Source: Tubiluchus corallicola
Taxonomy: Eukaryota; Priapulida; Priapulimorpha; Priapulimorphida; Tubiluchidae
Assembly (NCBI GenBank): GCA_030141605.1
Contig: JAQGDQ010000968.1
Span: 1-64,000 of the forward strand
DNA length: 64,000 nt
Direction of reading: 5' to 3'
In this document: one piece after another, positions 1 through 10,508 of the stretch
Position numbering within the stretch: position 1 is the first letter of the stretch
Layout: each line of letters begins with the position of its first letter
Translations under genes and position numbers: made by a program
Notes under the pieces: model-generated
The model's input: the letters and a program-made list of their open reading frames with translations, nothing else
The model's database searches: none
Told to the model about the DNA's origin: nothing

Positions 1-225
1 GGTGCGCAAAACTAAAATTACTGGGGTTGCGACTTCAGGAAATTTTTAGCCATTCTTTTAATACTGTGTAAAACAAAACAAACATGTAATTTTAATGTTA
101 GAATTGTAATTTTAAACAAACAAACATATGAAAGCTTATATATATGTATAAACTTGATAAAATGCTAAACAAAAATTCGTACAAATATTCTAACCTGCAG
201 TTCAAGAACATGCCGGTACACGTTT
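1..225 (+). repeat. Dispersed repeat family Y, copy 1
   Basis: This stretch is clearly similar in the same orientation to 16812-17090 and 34497-34800. Shared blocks include TTTTAGCCATTSTTTTAATAC, AATTTTAAACAAACAAA and ATAAACTTGATAAAATSCTAAAC. I see no coding potential or clear terminal repeats, so the class is unknown; the element may continue left of the window. Confidence 0.6.
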
Positions 226-304
226 TTAAACTGTGTCTCCACCTAGTAGTGGACGCTAACAGTGCAGCGTACAGGGCGTTATTTCAGACATGTGTCCATG
301 ACTA

Positions 305-1586
305 TAAATGTGTGTTCCCTAATGCTACTTGAGTAAATGACTCCTGGGCACTGTCCTGACTAAGTTACTAAGACAATAAACGCGTTTTCCCTAATGCTAC
401 TTGAGCAAATGAGTCCTGGGCACTGTCCTGACTAAGTTACTAAGACAATAAATGCATTTTCCCTAATGCTACTTGAGTAAATGAGTCCTAGGCACTGTCC
501 TGACTAAGTTACTAAGACAATAAACGCATTTTCACTAATGCTACTTGAGCAAATGACTCCTGGGCACTGTCCTGACTAAGTTACTAAGACAATAAACGCA
601 TTTTCCCTAATGCTACTTGAGTAAATGACTCCTGGGCACTGTCCTGACTAAGTTACTAAGACAATAAACGCATTTTCCCTAATGCTACTTGAGCAAATGA
701 CTCCTGGGCACTGTCCTGACTAAGTTACTAAGACAATAAACGCATTTTCCCTAATGCTACTTGAGCAAATGACTCCTGGGCACTGTCCTGACTAAGTTAC
801 TAAGACAATAACGCATTTTCCCTAATGCTACTTGAAATACTCTGCACTGCCCTAAGTTCAAGACAAAAAGCTTTCCAAGCTATTGGCAAATGACTCCTGG
901 GCACTGTCCTGACTAAGTTACTAAGACAATAAACGCATTTTCCCTAATGCTACTTGAGCAAATGACTCCTGGGCACTGTCCTGACTAAGTTACTAAGACA
1001 ATAAACGCATTTTCCCTAATGCTACTTGAGCAAATGACTCCTGGGCACTGTCCTGACTAAGTTACTAAGACAATAAATGCATTTTCCCTAATGCTACTTG
1101 AGTAAATGACTCCTGGGCACTGTCCTGACGAAGTTACTAAGACAATAAATGCATTTTCCCTAATGCTACTTGAGCAAATGACTCCTGGACACTGTCCTGA
1201 CTAAGTTACTAAGACAATAAACGCATTTTCCCTAATGCTACTTGAGTAAATGAGTTCTGGGCACTGTCCTGACTAAGTTACTAAGACAATAAACGCATTT
1301 TCCCTAATGCTACTTGAGTAAATGAGTCCTGGGCACTGTCCTGACTAAGTTACTAAGACAATAAACGCATTTTCACTAATGCTACTTGAGTAAATGAGTC
1401 CTGGGCACTGTCCTGACTAAGTTACTAAGACAATAAATGCATTTTCCCTAATGCTACTTGAGTAAATGAGTTCTGGGCACTGTCTTGACTAAGTTACTAA
1501 GACAATAAATGCGTTTTCACTAATGTGACTTGAGTAAATGAGTCCTGAGCACTGTCCTGACGAAGTTACTGAGACAATAAATGCAT
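305..1586. repeat. 72-bp minisatellite, about 17 units
   Basis: Tandem units of 72 bp repeat from the CCCTAATGCTACTTGAG motif. Variation is mainly single substitutions (GACTCC/GAGTCC, AAACGC/AAATGC). One unit near 820-890 is scrambled and shortened. Almost every unit carries AATAAA, a polyadenylation hexamer, on the plus strand. No ORF persists through the array. Units are contiguous with no variable spacers, so it is not a CRISPR array. Confidence 0.95.
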
Positions 1587-2626
1587 AGTCGCTTTTGTGC
1601 CGAAAGCTTTTCTTTGTTTCTTATCAGTGATCGTAACAATTTCAGGAATTCGTGCGGAAGACGGAAGCAGAGTTTACCAAATTGGACAACCCAAACACGC
1701 GGGAAGCATCAAATGCTGAAGAATCCGCTAACATGTGAGCTAGCATATAGCGACATCTATAGTCAAACTTTTGCATCTATGCCGTGTCCATGTTGATTTT
1801 AAACCTTTAATTCTCGTACGGCAGACGTCAAGTTTTTAAGATAATGTTTTCCACAAAAAAAATATCCAACATGATTTTAATGTAATATCAGTAGGAATTA
1901 GTGATTATCATTGTAACTCAGGGCCAATTTTATGTACTAATTTTTAAACACTTGAACTAAACACTCTGATTTTATGCCCAAATTTTTGTATGAAACATAA
2001 CTGTACAAAACAAGAGAGCAGTCAGATTAAGAAATTAATGATAATGCAGTCGAATTCCGGTAATACAATCTTCACGCGATTTTTTAAATTGAATTCACAT
2101 TGGCAGAACTTTGGGGAATCATTGTATAAAACGGGGTTTCTTAATAACGAGTTTTGTATTAAGCATAAGTGATTACATGAGTTTTATTATAACTTTGGCA
2201 GGGACATAATAATATCATCGCACTACTGACAGTTTTGCTATAAGCCAAATCGTATTACCGGAATTCTTAAGCATCTGTAGCGTGTTTCTTTAAGCTTTAA
2301 GTTTCTTTAGCATGTAATCCATGGTTATCATTGTCAACACTAAGATGCAGATATTTCTAACATGGTTTCCTTTTGCTACCCAAATAGTAGAAACGGGTAC
2401 CGAGTTTTTTATGTTACTTGGTTGTGAGTTGGCCAGTACTTTGCTGCTGGGAATTAAAGTATTACCAATGTATGAACGTGCTCAGATGATAAATAAGTAT
2501 TATTTTCGATAATTGTGATGATGTTGCTGATAGTAGTGATGGCGGTAATGATGATACCGAAATGCGTTCACACTCTGTGTGTGAATGTGAAATGGCCCTG
2601 TTGTCTGAGTTAATAAGCATTTTCAA
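1587..2626. other. Intergenic sequence, nothing recognised
   Basis: AT-rich sequence with only short ORFs (71, 60 and 63 codons) that show no family resemblance or splice-linked continuation. Two EcoRI-site contexts at 2050 and 2258 share the inverted motif CGAATTCCGGTAATAC / GTATTACCGGAATTC, hinting at a small inverted-repeat element of about 220 bp, but I cannot assign it. Confidence 0.4.
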
Positions 2627-3000
2627 AATTTCGTTGTGCGAGCGTGCAGTTGCTGTAGGTCAACGGTTATGTGTCCAATAGCAATGCATCTTAACTACAA
2701 CTGTTATGTGACATGTGGGTAAAGCAAAGTCGTCTGCCGCACCAGTTGTTTTACGTAGACTTTACTTAATTATGCATTAGTCTGCACATAGAATAATTTA
2801 CTAGTAGGATCTTGCTTGTGAAGAAGAAAAATGAACTAGGTGAGGTTCTAGCTAGCTGTTAAAACTGTTACTATTACAGTAGCATGGACTGAGAGGTGTT
2901 GTCAAGCGTACACAAATGCGTTGTCTGGCATGCTTAACCTTTGACCTTTTCACGATCATCATCAATCGCTGGAACTGTGAAAAGGCTTATTAATGCCATA
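2627..3000 (+). repeat. Dispersed repeat family Z, copy 1
   Basis: About 370 bp matches 59728-60102 in the same orientation at roughly 80-85 percent by eye, and part of it matches 26950-27080 in reverse. Conserved blocks include GACATGTGGGTAAAGCAAA, CTTAATTATGCRTTAGTCTG and GATCATCATCAATCGCTGG. The 5' part (GGTCAACGGTTA) and the 3' part (TTAACCTTTGACCTTTT) are complementary, so it may be a MITE with imperfect terminal inverted repeats. Confidence 0.7.
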
Positions 3001-3152
3001 TTTTATAAACTTGTAGACACTAAATATTGTATCGCACAAAAACTCGTAAAAACGTCGTGAACATTCACGGCAACGCCATGTATCAATTTAATCATTCAGT
3101 CAGAATTCATTGAACATCTTGTTTATTAATTACAAGCTAACAGATGAAGTGG

Positions 3153-4330
3153 GTACGTATTCAATGTTTTGTTTAGTAACTAAGTAACGAACATTGTATT
3201 CAATGGTTTGACATTATTTAGTAACTAAGTAACCAACAATGTGTTCAATGTTTTGACATTATTTAGTAACTAAGTAGCCAACATTGTATTCAATGTTTTG
3301 ACATTATTTAGCAACTAAGTAACCAACATTGTATTCAATGGTTTGACATTATTTAGCAACTAAGTAACCAACATTGTATTCAATGGTTTGACATTATTTA
3401 GTAACTAAGTAACCAACATTGTATTCAATGTTTTGACATTATTTAGTAACTAAGTAACCAACATTGTATTCAATGTTTTGACATCATTTAGTAACTAAGT
3501 AACCAACATTGTATTCAATGTTTTGACATCATTTAGTAACTAAGTAACCAACATTGTATTCGATGTTTTGACATCATTTAGTAACTAAGTAACCAACATT
3601 GTATTCGATGTTTCGACGTCATTTAGTAACTAAGTAACCAACATTGTATTCAATGTTTTGACATCATTTAGTAACTAAGTAACCAACAATGTGTTCAATG
3701 TTTTGACATTATTTAGTAACTAAGTAACCAACATTGTATTCAATGTTTTGACATCATTTAGTAACTAAGTAACCAACATTGTATTCAATGTTTTGACATC
3801 ATTTAGTAACTAAGTAACCAACATTGTATTCCATGTTTTGACATCATTTAGTAACTAAGTAACCAACATTGTATTCGATGTTTTGACATCATTTAGTAAC
3901 TAAGTAACCAACATTGTATTCGATGTTTCGACGTCATTTAGTAACTAAGTAACCAACATTGTATTCGATGTTTTGACATCATTTAGTAACTAAGTAACCA
4001 ACATTGTATTCAATGTTTTGACATCATTTAGTAACTAAGTAACCAACAATGTGTTCAATGTTTTGACATTATTTAGTAACTAAGTAACCAACATTGTATT
4101 CAATGTTTTGACATTATTTAGTAACTAAGTAACCAACATTGTATTCAATGTTTTGACATCATTTAGTAACTAAGTAACCAACATTGTATTCAATGTTTTG
4201 ACATCATTTAGTAACTAAGTAACCAACATTGTATTCAATGTTTTGACATCATTTAGTAACTAAGTAACCAACATTGTATTCAATGGTTTGACATCATTTA
4301 GTAACTAAGTAACCAACATTGTATTCAATA
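3153..4330. repeat. 45-bp minisatellite, about 26 units
   Basis: Units of 45 bp contain TTTAGTAACTAAGTAACC and CATTGTATTCAATGTTTTG. Sub-variants (ACATCA/ACATTA, CAACAATGTG) recur in the same order at intervals, indicating higher-order duplication of groups of units. No coding potential. Confidence 0.95.
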
Positions 4331-4385
4331 ATGTAACATCTGTTGTAATTAATTACTCTACATCAATTTTGTTACATTATCTACA

Positions 4386-4921
4386 TCCCCGGTTCCCAAC
4401 CTTTTGGACTCCACGTAGCCCTAATCTTTTTACACTATGTCCTGGTACCCCCTCGCCTGCCATAAGCAAAATGAAGAAGCAACATTGATGTAACGTCATG
4501 AATATTTTTATCATTATACGTATTGTTCCAATCAAGCTCAGTAAATGAGAGTTCAATGAGACGGCTGCTGTTGCACAGCACGTAGCAGAAACTAACTTTT
4601 TGAATCGAGGTTCAGTTTTCGACAGACTGGCTCTCATGTCTTCGTGGATGTCGAGGAGGTTTCGGACTTTTGTCTTGATTGTCACCATCGTTGAAAAGCC
4701 TGTTTCACACAGGAAAAACTTCACTAACAGCTTTACAGTGGACATGGGTCAAGACCTTGACCAAAAATCATGAATTGTTGGCATAGTCCATAGTCAACAG
4801 AGATGTGTGAATCACCTGCCGATTATTATATAACACTAGTTTTGGTCTAAGAGGCTTTTCAGGTATCCCTTGTAGTGTTTCCCAGTACCCCAATAGTACC
4901 CCAGGTTGGGAATCGAGGAAG
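4386..4921 (-). mobile_element. Internally deleted hAT transposon with transposase tail
   Basis: The left end contains CCGGTTCCCAACCTTTTGG and the right end contains its imperfect complement CCCAGGTTGGGAATCG, which is the usual look of hAT terminal inverted repeats. Inside, on the minus strand (4377-4745), a 122-codon ORF contains LCETGFSTMVTIKTKVRN followed by D-RASLSKTEPRFKKLV. That is the conserved C-terminal end of hAT transposases of the ZBED5/FAM200-like group, in the hATC dimerisation region. The BED finger and catalytic core are absent, so it is a dead relic. The family assignment rests on motif recognition. Confidence 0.75.
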
Positions 4922-5206
4922 ATTCTGTGTAGTATCAAATTTTCAATTTATAAATGTTCTGATACATTTGCATGTTCATTTATTAATGTCCTTTTTGATA
5001 AAGTATCGTCTCTTAGTATCTTGTACATAAGTGTAGAATTATGTGTTGTAAATAGTCATTAATATTGTTCTTTAGTTACAAGAATTAATGTAGCAATCAC
5101 TTTTTGGTATGTGAAAAATTGTCATACTTTGAATGAAATGTAAATAGTTCAATTTTTGCCGTGCCTTTGCTAAAAATTATGATTATTTTTATTATAAGAT
5201 TTATAA
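4922..5206. other. Spacer between hAT relic and 54-bp array
   Basis: AT-rich spacer; I see no gene or repeat signal in it. Confidence 0.4.
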
Positions 5207-7672
5207 TTAGTTGCAACATTGGATGTGTCATGTGTTAACTGCTAAATGAAATTGTAGCACTTAGTTGCAACATTGGATGTGTCATGTGTTAACTGCTAAA
5301 TGAAATTGCAGCACTGAGTTGCAACATTGGATGTGTCACGTGTTAACTGCTAAATGAAATTGTAGCACTTAGTTGCAACATTGGCTGTGTCACGTGTTAA
5401 CTGCTAAATGAAATTGCTGCACTTAGTTGCAACATTGGATGTGTCACGTGTTAACTGCTAAATGAAATTGCTGCACTTAGTTGCAACATTGGATGTGTCA
5501 CGTGTTAACTGCTAAATGAAATTGCTGCACTTAGTTGCAACATTGGATGTGTCATGTGTTAACTGCTAAATGAAATTGCTGCACTTAGTTGCAACATTGG
5601 ATGTGTCATGTGTTAACTGCTAAATGAAATTGCTGCACTTAGTTGCAACATTGGCTGTGTCATGTGTTAACTGCTAAATGAAATTGCTGCACTTAGTTGC
5701 AACATTGGCTGTGTCATGTGTTAACTGCTAAATGAAATTGTAGCACTTAGTTGCAACATTGGCTGTGTCACGTGTTAACTGCTAAATGAAATTGTAGCAC
5801 TTAGTTGCAACATTGGATGTGTCACGTGTTAACTGCTAAATGAAATCGTAGCACTTAGTTGCAACATTGGCTGTGTCATGTGTTAACTGCTAAATGAAAT
5901 TGTAGCACTTAGTTGCAACATTGGATGAGTCACGTGTTAACTTCTAAATGAAATTGTAGCACTTAGTTGCAACATTGGATGAGTCACGTGTTAACTGCTA
6001 AATGAAATTGTAGCACTTAGTTGCAACATTGGATGTGTCACATGTTAACTGCTAAATGAAATTGTAACACTTAGTTGCAACATTGGATGAGTCACGTGTT
6101 AACTTCTAAATGAAATTGTAACACTTAGTTGCAACATTGGATGTGTCATGTGTTAACTGCTAAATGAAATTGTAGCACTTAGTTGCAACATTGGATGAGT
6201 CACGTGTTAACTTCTAAATGAAATTGTAGCACTTAGTTGCAACATTGGATGTGTCACATGTTAACTGCTAAATGAAATTGTAACACTTAGTTGCAACATT
6301 GGATGAGTCACGTGTTAACTTCTAAATGAAATTGTAACACTTAGTTGCAACATTGGATGTGTCATGTGTTAACTGCTAAATGAAATTGTAGCACTTAGTT
6401 GCAACATTGGATGTGTCACATGTTAACTGCTAAATGAAATTGTAGCACTTAGTTGCAACATTGGATGTGTCACATGTTAACTGCTAAATGAAATTGTAGC
6501 ACTTAGTTGCAACATTGGATGTGTCACATGTTAACTGCTAAATGAAATTGTAGCACTTAGTTGCAACATTGGCTGTGTCACGTGTTAACTGCTAAATGAA
6601 ATTGTAGCACTTAGTTGCAACATTGGCTGTGTCACGTGTTAACTGCTAAATGAAATTGTAGCACTTAGTTGCAACATTGGCTGTGTCACGTGTTAACTGC
6701 TAAATGAAATTGTAGCACTTAGTTGCAACATTGGATGAGTCACGTGTTAACTGCTAAATGAAATTGTAGCACTTAGTTGCAACATTGGCTGTGTCACGTG
6801 TTAACTGCTAAATGAAATTGTAGCACTTAGTTGCAACATTGGCTGTGTCACATGTTAACTGCTAAATGAAATTGTAGCACTTAGTTGCAACATTGGCTGT
6901 GTCACGTGTTAACTGCTAAATGAAATTGCTGCACTTAGTTGCAACATTGGCTGTGTCACGTGTTAACTGCTAAATGAAATTGTAGCACTTAGTTGCAACA
7001 TTGGATGAGTCACGTGTTAACTGCTAAATGAAATTGTAGCACTTAGTTGCAACATTGGCTGTGTCACGTGTTAACTGCTAAATGAAATTGTAGCACTTAG
7101 TTGCAACATTGGATGTGTCATGTGTTAACTGCTAGATGAAATTGTAGCACTTAGTTGCAACATTGGCTGTGTCACGTGTTAACTGCTAAATGAAATTGTA
7201 GCACTTAGTTGCAACATTGGCTGTGTCACGTGTTAACTGCTAAATGAAATTGTAGCACTTAGTTGCAACATTGGAAGTGTCACGTGTTAACTGCTAAATG
7301 AAATTGTAGCACTTAGTTGCAACATTGGATGTGTCACGTGTTAACTGTTAAATGAAATTGTAGCACTTAGTTGCAACATTGGCTGTGTCACGTGTTAACT
7401 GCTAAATGAAATTGTAGCACTTAGTTGCAACATTGGATGAGTCACGTGTTAACTGCTAAATGAAATTGTAGCACTTAGTTGCAACATTGGCTGTGTCACG
7501 TGTTAACTGCTAAATGAAATTGTAGCACTTAGTTGCAACATTGGCTATGTCACGTGTTAACTGCTAAATGAAATTGTAGCACTTAGTTGTAACATTGGCT
7601 GTGTCACGTGTTAACTGCTAAATGAAATTGTAGCACTTAGTTGCAACATTGGCTGTGAAATTGTAGCACTTG
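5207..7672. repeat. 54-bp minisatellite, about 45 units
   Basis: Units of 54 bp contain TTAGTTGCAACATTGG and GTTAACTGCTAAATGAAATTG. The variable site TGTCACGTGTTAAC alternates between CACGTG (a perfect E-box), CATGTG and CACATG, and a second site alternates GGATG/GGCTG. Blocks of variant units recur (for example around 5930-6200 and 6190-6360), showing segmental duplications inside the array. It is the longest array in the window by total span. Confidence 0.96.
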
Positions 7673-8082
7673 CACTGTGAAATATGACCTAAAGCATTCT
7701 AAACCAGATTTTGCTAATGTGTTTCATCATTCTCACCCCCCCCCCCCTAACACAATGCTTCTCTAAGCAAAAATTAACATTAATCTTAGTTTACGAAGAT
7801 GAATTGTGACTCATATTGGCTGTTTTGAGTAAACATCACTTTTCTCTGCTCCAGAGCTTATGGACTTTGTATAACGTTGGCAAATTCGTAACATGCTCAA
7901 TGTGCTAAAAAGTTAAACTGACTAAACTGCGTGCCTTTAACTTCGTGACAGTGTCGTCACAAAATTTATTTTTGTTACGCTGCAGATTATTTTTGGTACC
8001 AGCGATGGTTTTTTAAAATTTGAGCACAATTGCTTTAAATATCTATTCTTTTCATACATGAATATACGCCGAAGTTGTATTT
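7673..8082. other. Spacer with poly-C tract
   Basis: No gene seen. A C tract of about 13 bases lies at 7735-7747 and could cause length errors. Confidence 0.4.
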
Positions 8083-8381
8083 GAGACATGTTTTGTGAAC
8101 ATAACGAAGATTGTATTAAGAGTTGTGAGACATGTTTTGTGAACATAATGAAGATTGTATTAAGCATTGTGAGACATGTTTTGTGAACATAACGAATATT
8201 GTATTAAGCATTGTGAGACATGTTTTGTGAACATAACGAATATTGTATTAAGCATTGTGAGACATGTTTTGTGAACATAACGAATATTGTATTAAGCATT
8301 GTGAGACGTGTTTTGTGAACATAACGAATATTGTATTAAGCATTGTGAGACATGTTTTGTGAACATAATGAAGATTGTATT
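8083..8381. repeat. 44-bp minisatellite, 7 units
   Basis: Units begin GAGACATGTTTTGTGAACAT and are 44 bp apart (8083, 8127, 8171 and so on). The flanks lack the unit. Confidence 0.93.
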
Positions 8382-8435
8382 CATAAGTTTTGTTGTAAAA
8401 TTGGTTGTGTAGCTATGATTTCACTGTTGTAAGTA

Positions 8436-8918
8436 CAGTAAACTCCGCGTAACTTAAAATCTCATAAGTCCAATTTTTGGCTAACTCAAAGAATTTCAGC
8501 GGAACGGATGAAATCTTTCCTTTTTCCAACAAAAAACGTCGCTTAACTCAAACTTTCACCTAAATTAAATAAAAAACTAATCAAAATTCATGTAATTTAC
8601 TTCGCCTAACTCTAAACTAGGCACAAACTGAACTGCAGTACGCAAGACATTGGTAGCTCCACTGTCACGTTGTTTAACTGTGTTGTGTACGTGTCTTTCT
8701 GTAACATAAAAAAATCGTGTTTCACTACATAATTTTTTATTCTTTATGTAATTGTCATCAAATCTCGTCGTTTGTGTATAGAAGGGGTGACTTTGTGCCT
8801 TCGATTTAGCTCACCATCTGGAGGACAGGTTTAGAGTTTCTATGCTGGAAAACGGTCAACATCGCCTAACCCAAAGTTTTGTCGGCCCAGTTGGATTTGA
8901 GTTATGTGGAGTTTGCTG
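8436..8918. mobile_element. pogo/Tigger-like MITE with TA target duplication
   Basis: The ends are inverted repeats: CAGTAAACTCCGCGTAACTT at the left and the complement of CAGCAAACTCCACATAACTC at the right. Each end is bordered by TA (8434-8435 and 8919-8920), as expected for the Tc1/mariner-pogo group. The 483-bp interior has no transposase ORF, so it is non-autonomous. TIR type and TSD are seen directly; the superfamily is inferred. Confidence 0.8.
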
Positions 8919-9463
8919 TACTTGGAGCAAAGGTTCTAACTTTATATGTAGAAACAAAAATTATCTTACTGTATCATCGCATACAGAATTGTACATGTTA
9001 AAGTTTAATGACATTTTAAAGTATTTTGACGACTCCTCCCTCCAAAGTCACTAAAAATAAAATTTAGTGTACGAATTTTACGTTTTCACAATTTTTGAAG
9101 AGACAGATTTTTTTATCAACGATATTTTATTTTCTTACGAAAAATTTGTTAAAAAAGCTCACGCGTGTAAAAAATCCGCAGACAAACTAATTTTTTAGTT
9201 TTATTTTTCCTGTACCAATATTAACGTCTAATATTTAATAAGTGTTGTGTAGTTTAGAACAATGTGGTGTGAGAAATCATCGACTGTCGTAATTAAGATT
9301 AGATTAGGATTAGATTAGGATTAGATTAAGATTATTTAAAAAACTGATTGTGAAAGTTTTTAATTATCTAATGATAGATATTCTAGTAATAAATGTCCAG
9401 ACTAAAACCCTGAAGACTTGTTTGTTTATTTGTTTGTTTGTTTACGTAATTTTCTTGTGCACA
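8919..9463. other. AT-rich spacer with short TTAGGATTAGA repeat
   Basis: No gene seen. Around 9298-9332 there are about three copies of an 11-mer TTAGATTAGGA, and at 9421-9445 a TTTG-rich simple repeat. Confidence 0.5.
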
Positions 9464-10108
9464 ATGGCGTAGTAAGTGCTTGTGGTGCCCAAGCACACAA
9501 AACTTCTGCTGCCCTTTCATTTTAATGTTTTCATAATTTGTTTCATTGATGAAGCCACAAATTGAGCGCGTTTTTGCGTCCCTGAGCCCGGCTTTCCTTT
9601 TTCGACATGATGGGATAAATATAAATGGATTTTTTTCTAAGAGTCACCCCGAGTTTGATTTGCGGTACTGCAGCAGAGTAACTCTTCTCTATGCATAAGT
9701 TGCTCGTAGCACGACAGTCATCAAACATTCAGCTCCAGCATTGAAACATGGAAAGATTATGAAAGATACAGAACACTGCAGGTTTTCACAATAATGGAAT
9801 CAGCATTTAGAGAAACGTCACTGTTTTTCCCAAGATTATGGATCTGCTAAGCCACACGACACGCTACAGGCACCATTAAGTAACAACATTAGTCTTTTTT
9901 CTAAGCTGTATGTAGTAATGAACTCAGCTACGATGATCTCTGACTAGGCAATTTTGTTGTAATTTGAAAACTTTTGTTAATTGTTTTGTTAATGTCGAAT
10001 TCGTAATTAATAATTAACAGTAATTGAACTCTAGAAGAATTTTGCACCCTCTCACCTTTGCTCCCGGGGGCGATTGCCTACTGTCACCCCCACCTTACTA
10101 CGCCTCTG
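9464..10108. mobile_element. hAT-like MITE with 8-bp target duplication
   Basis: The left end CAATGGCGTAGTAAG and the right end (complement CAGAGGCGTAGTAAG) form terminal inverted repeats. They are flanked by CTTGTGCA (9456-9463) and CTCGTGCA (10109-10116), an 8-bp target duplication matching at 7 of 8 positions. That combination is typical of hAT elements. No transposase ORF is visible in the 645 bp; the 61-codon minus-strand ORF inside has no family signal. Confidence 0.8.
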
Positions 10109-10162
10109 CTCGTGCACAATTACAGCAGGGTACCTCTGTGCATCAGCAATTCTTAGTCTTGC

Positions 10163-10420
10163 ATGTTATTAAAGCCAGTGGTTCTTCACCCTTCTTGCCC
10201 ACGTACCCCTGTAAATTTTGAAATTCCAGCCCACACCCCTATTGCTGAAGTTTCAGTTCATTTTATCAGGCCACTATTAAATAGTGCTGCCGGATAGCGA
10301 ATACCGGATATCATCGAATATTTCCTCAACTTGACTTCCGGATTGGGATTATAACCGGATAGGTTAGCTAAATTTGGATCGCATATGCGGATCAGTTCGG
10401 ATAATGTTACCATGTCATAT
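10163..10420. mobile_element. Fragments of two hAT-type element ends
   Basis: CAGTGGTTCTTCACCCTTC near 10163 resembles a hAT terminus. TAGTGCTGCCGGATAGCG near 10278 opens a second sequence rich in CGGATA motifs. I could not find a convincing partner terminus for either, so these are probably truncated. Confidence 0.4.
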
Positions 10421-10477
10421 TAGCTACAAACGTGATATTTCTGCATACAACAAACGTATTATAATAAATAACTACAT

Positions 10478-10488
10478 TTTATTTTATT
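10478..10488 (-). terminator. DOHH polyadenylation signals
   Basis: Two overlapping AATAAA hexamers read on the minus strand (10483-10478 and 10488-10483), about 20-30 bases after the DOHH stop codon. Position and strand fit a cleavage and polyadenylation signal. Confidence 0.6.
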
Positions 10489-10508
10489 AAATTCTAAACA
10501 ATTTCGTG

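Noticed and set aside
305-7672. Tandem arrays considered as CRISPR
   Set aside because: Units are contiguous with no unique spacers, there are no cas genes, and the surrounding genes are spliced eukaryotic ones.
9298-9335. TTAGGATTAGA repeats as an interstitial telomere
   Set aside because: The unit is 11 bp and not TTAGGG; only about three copies.
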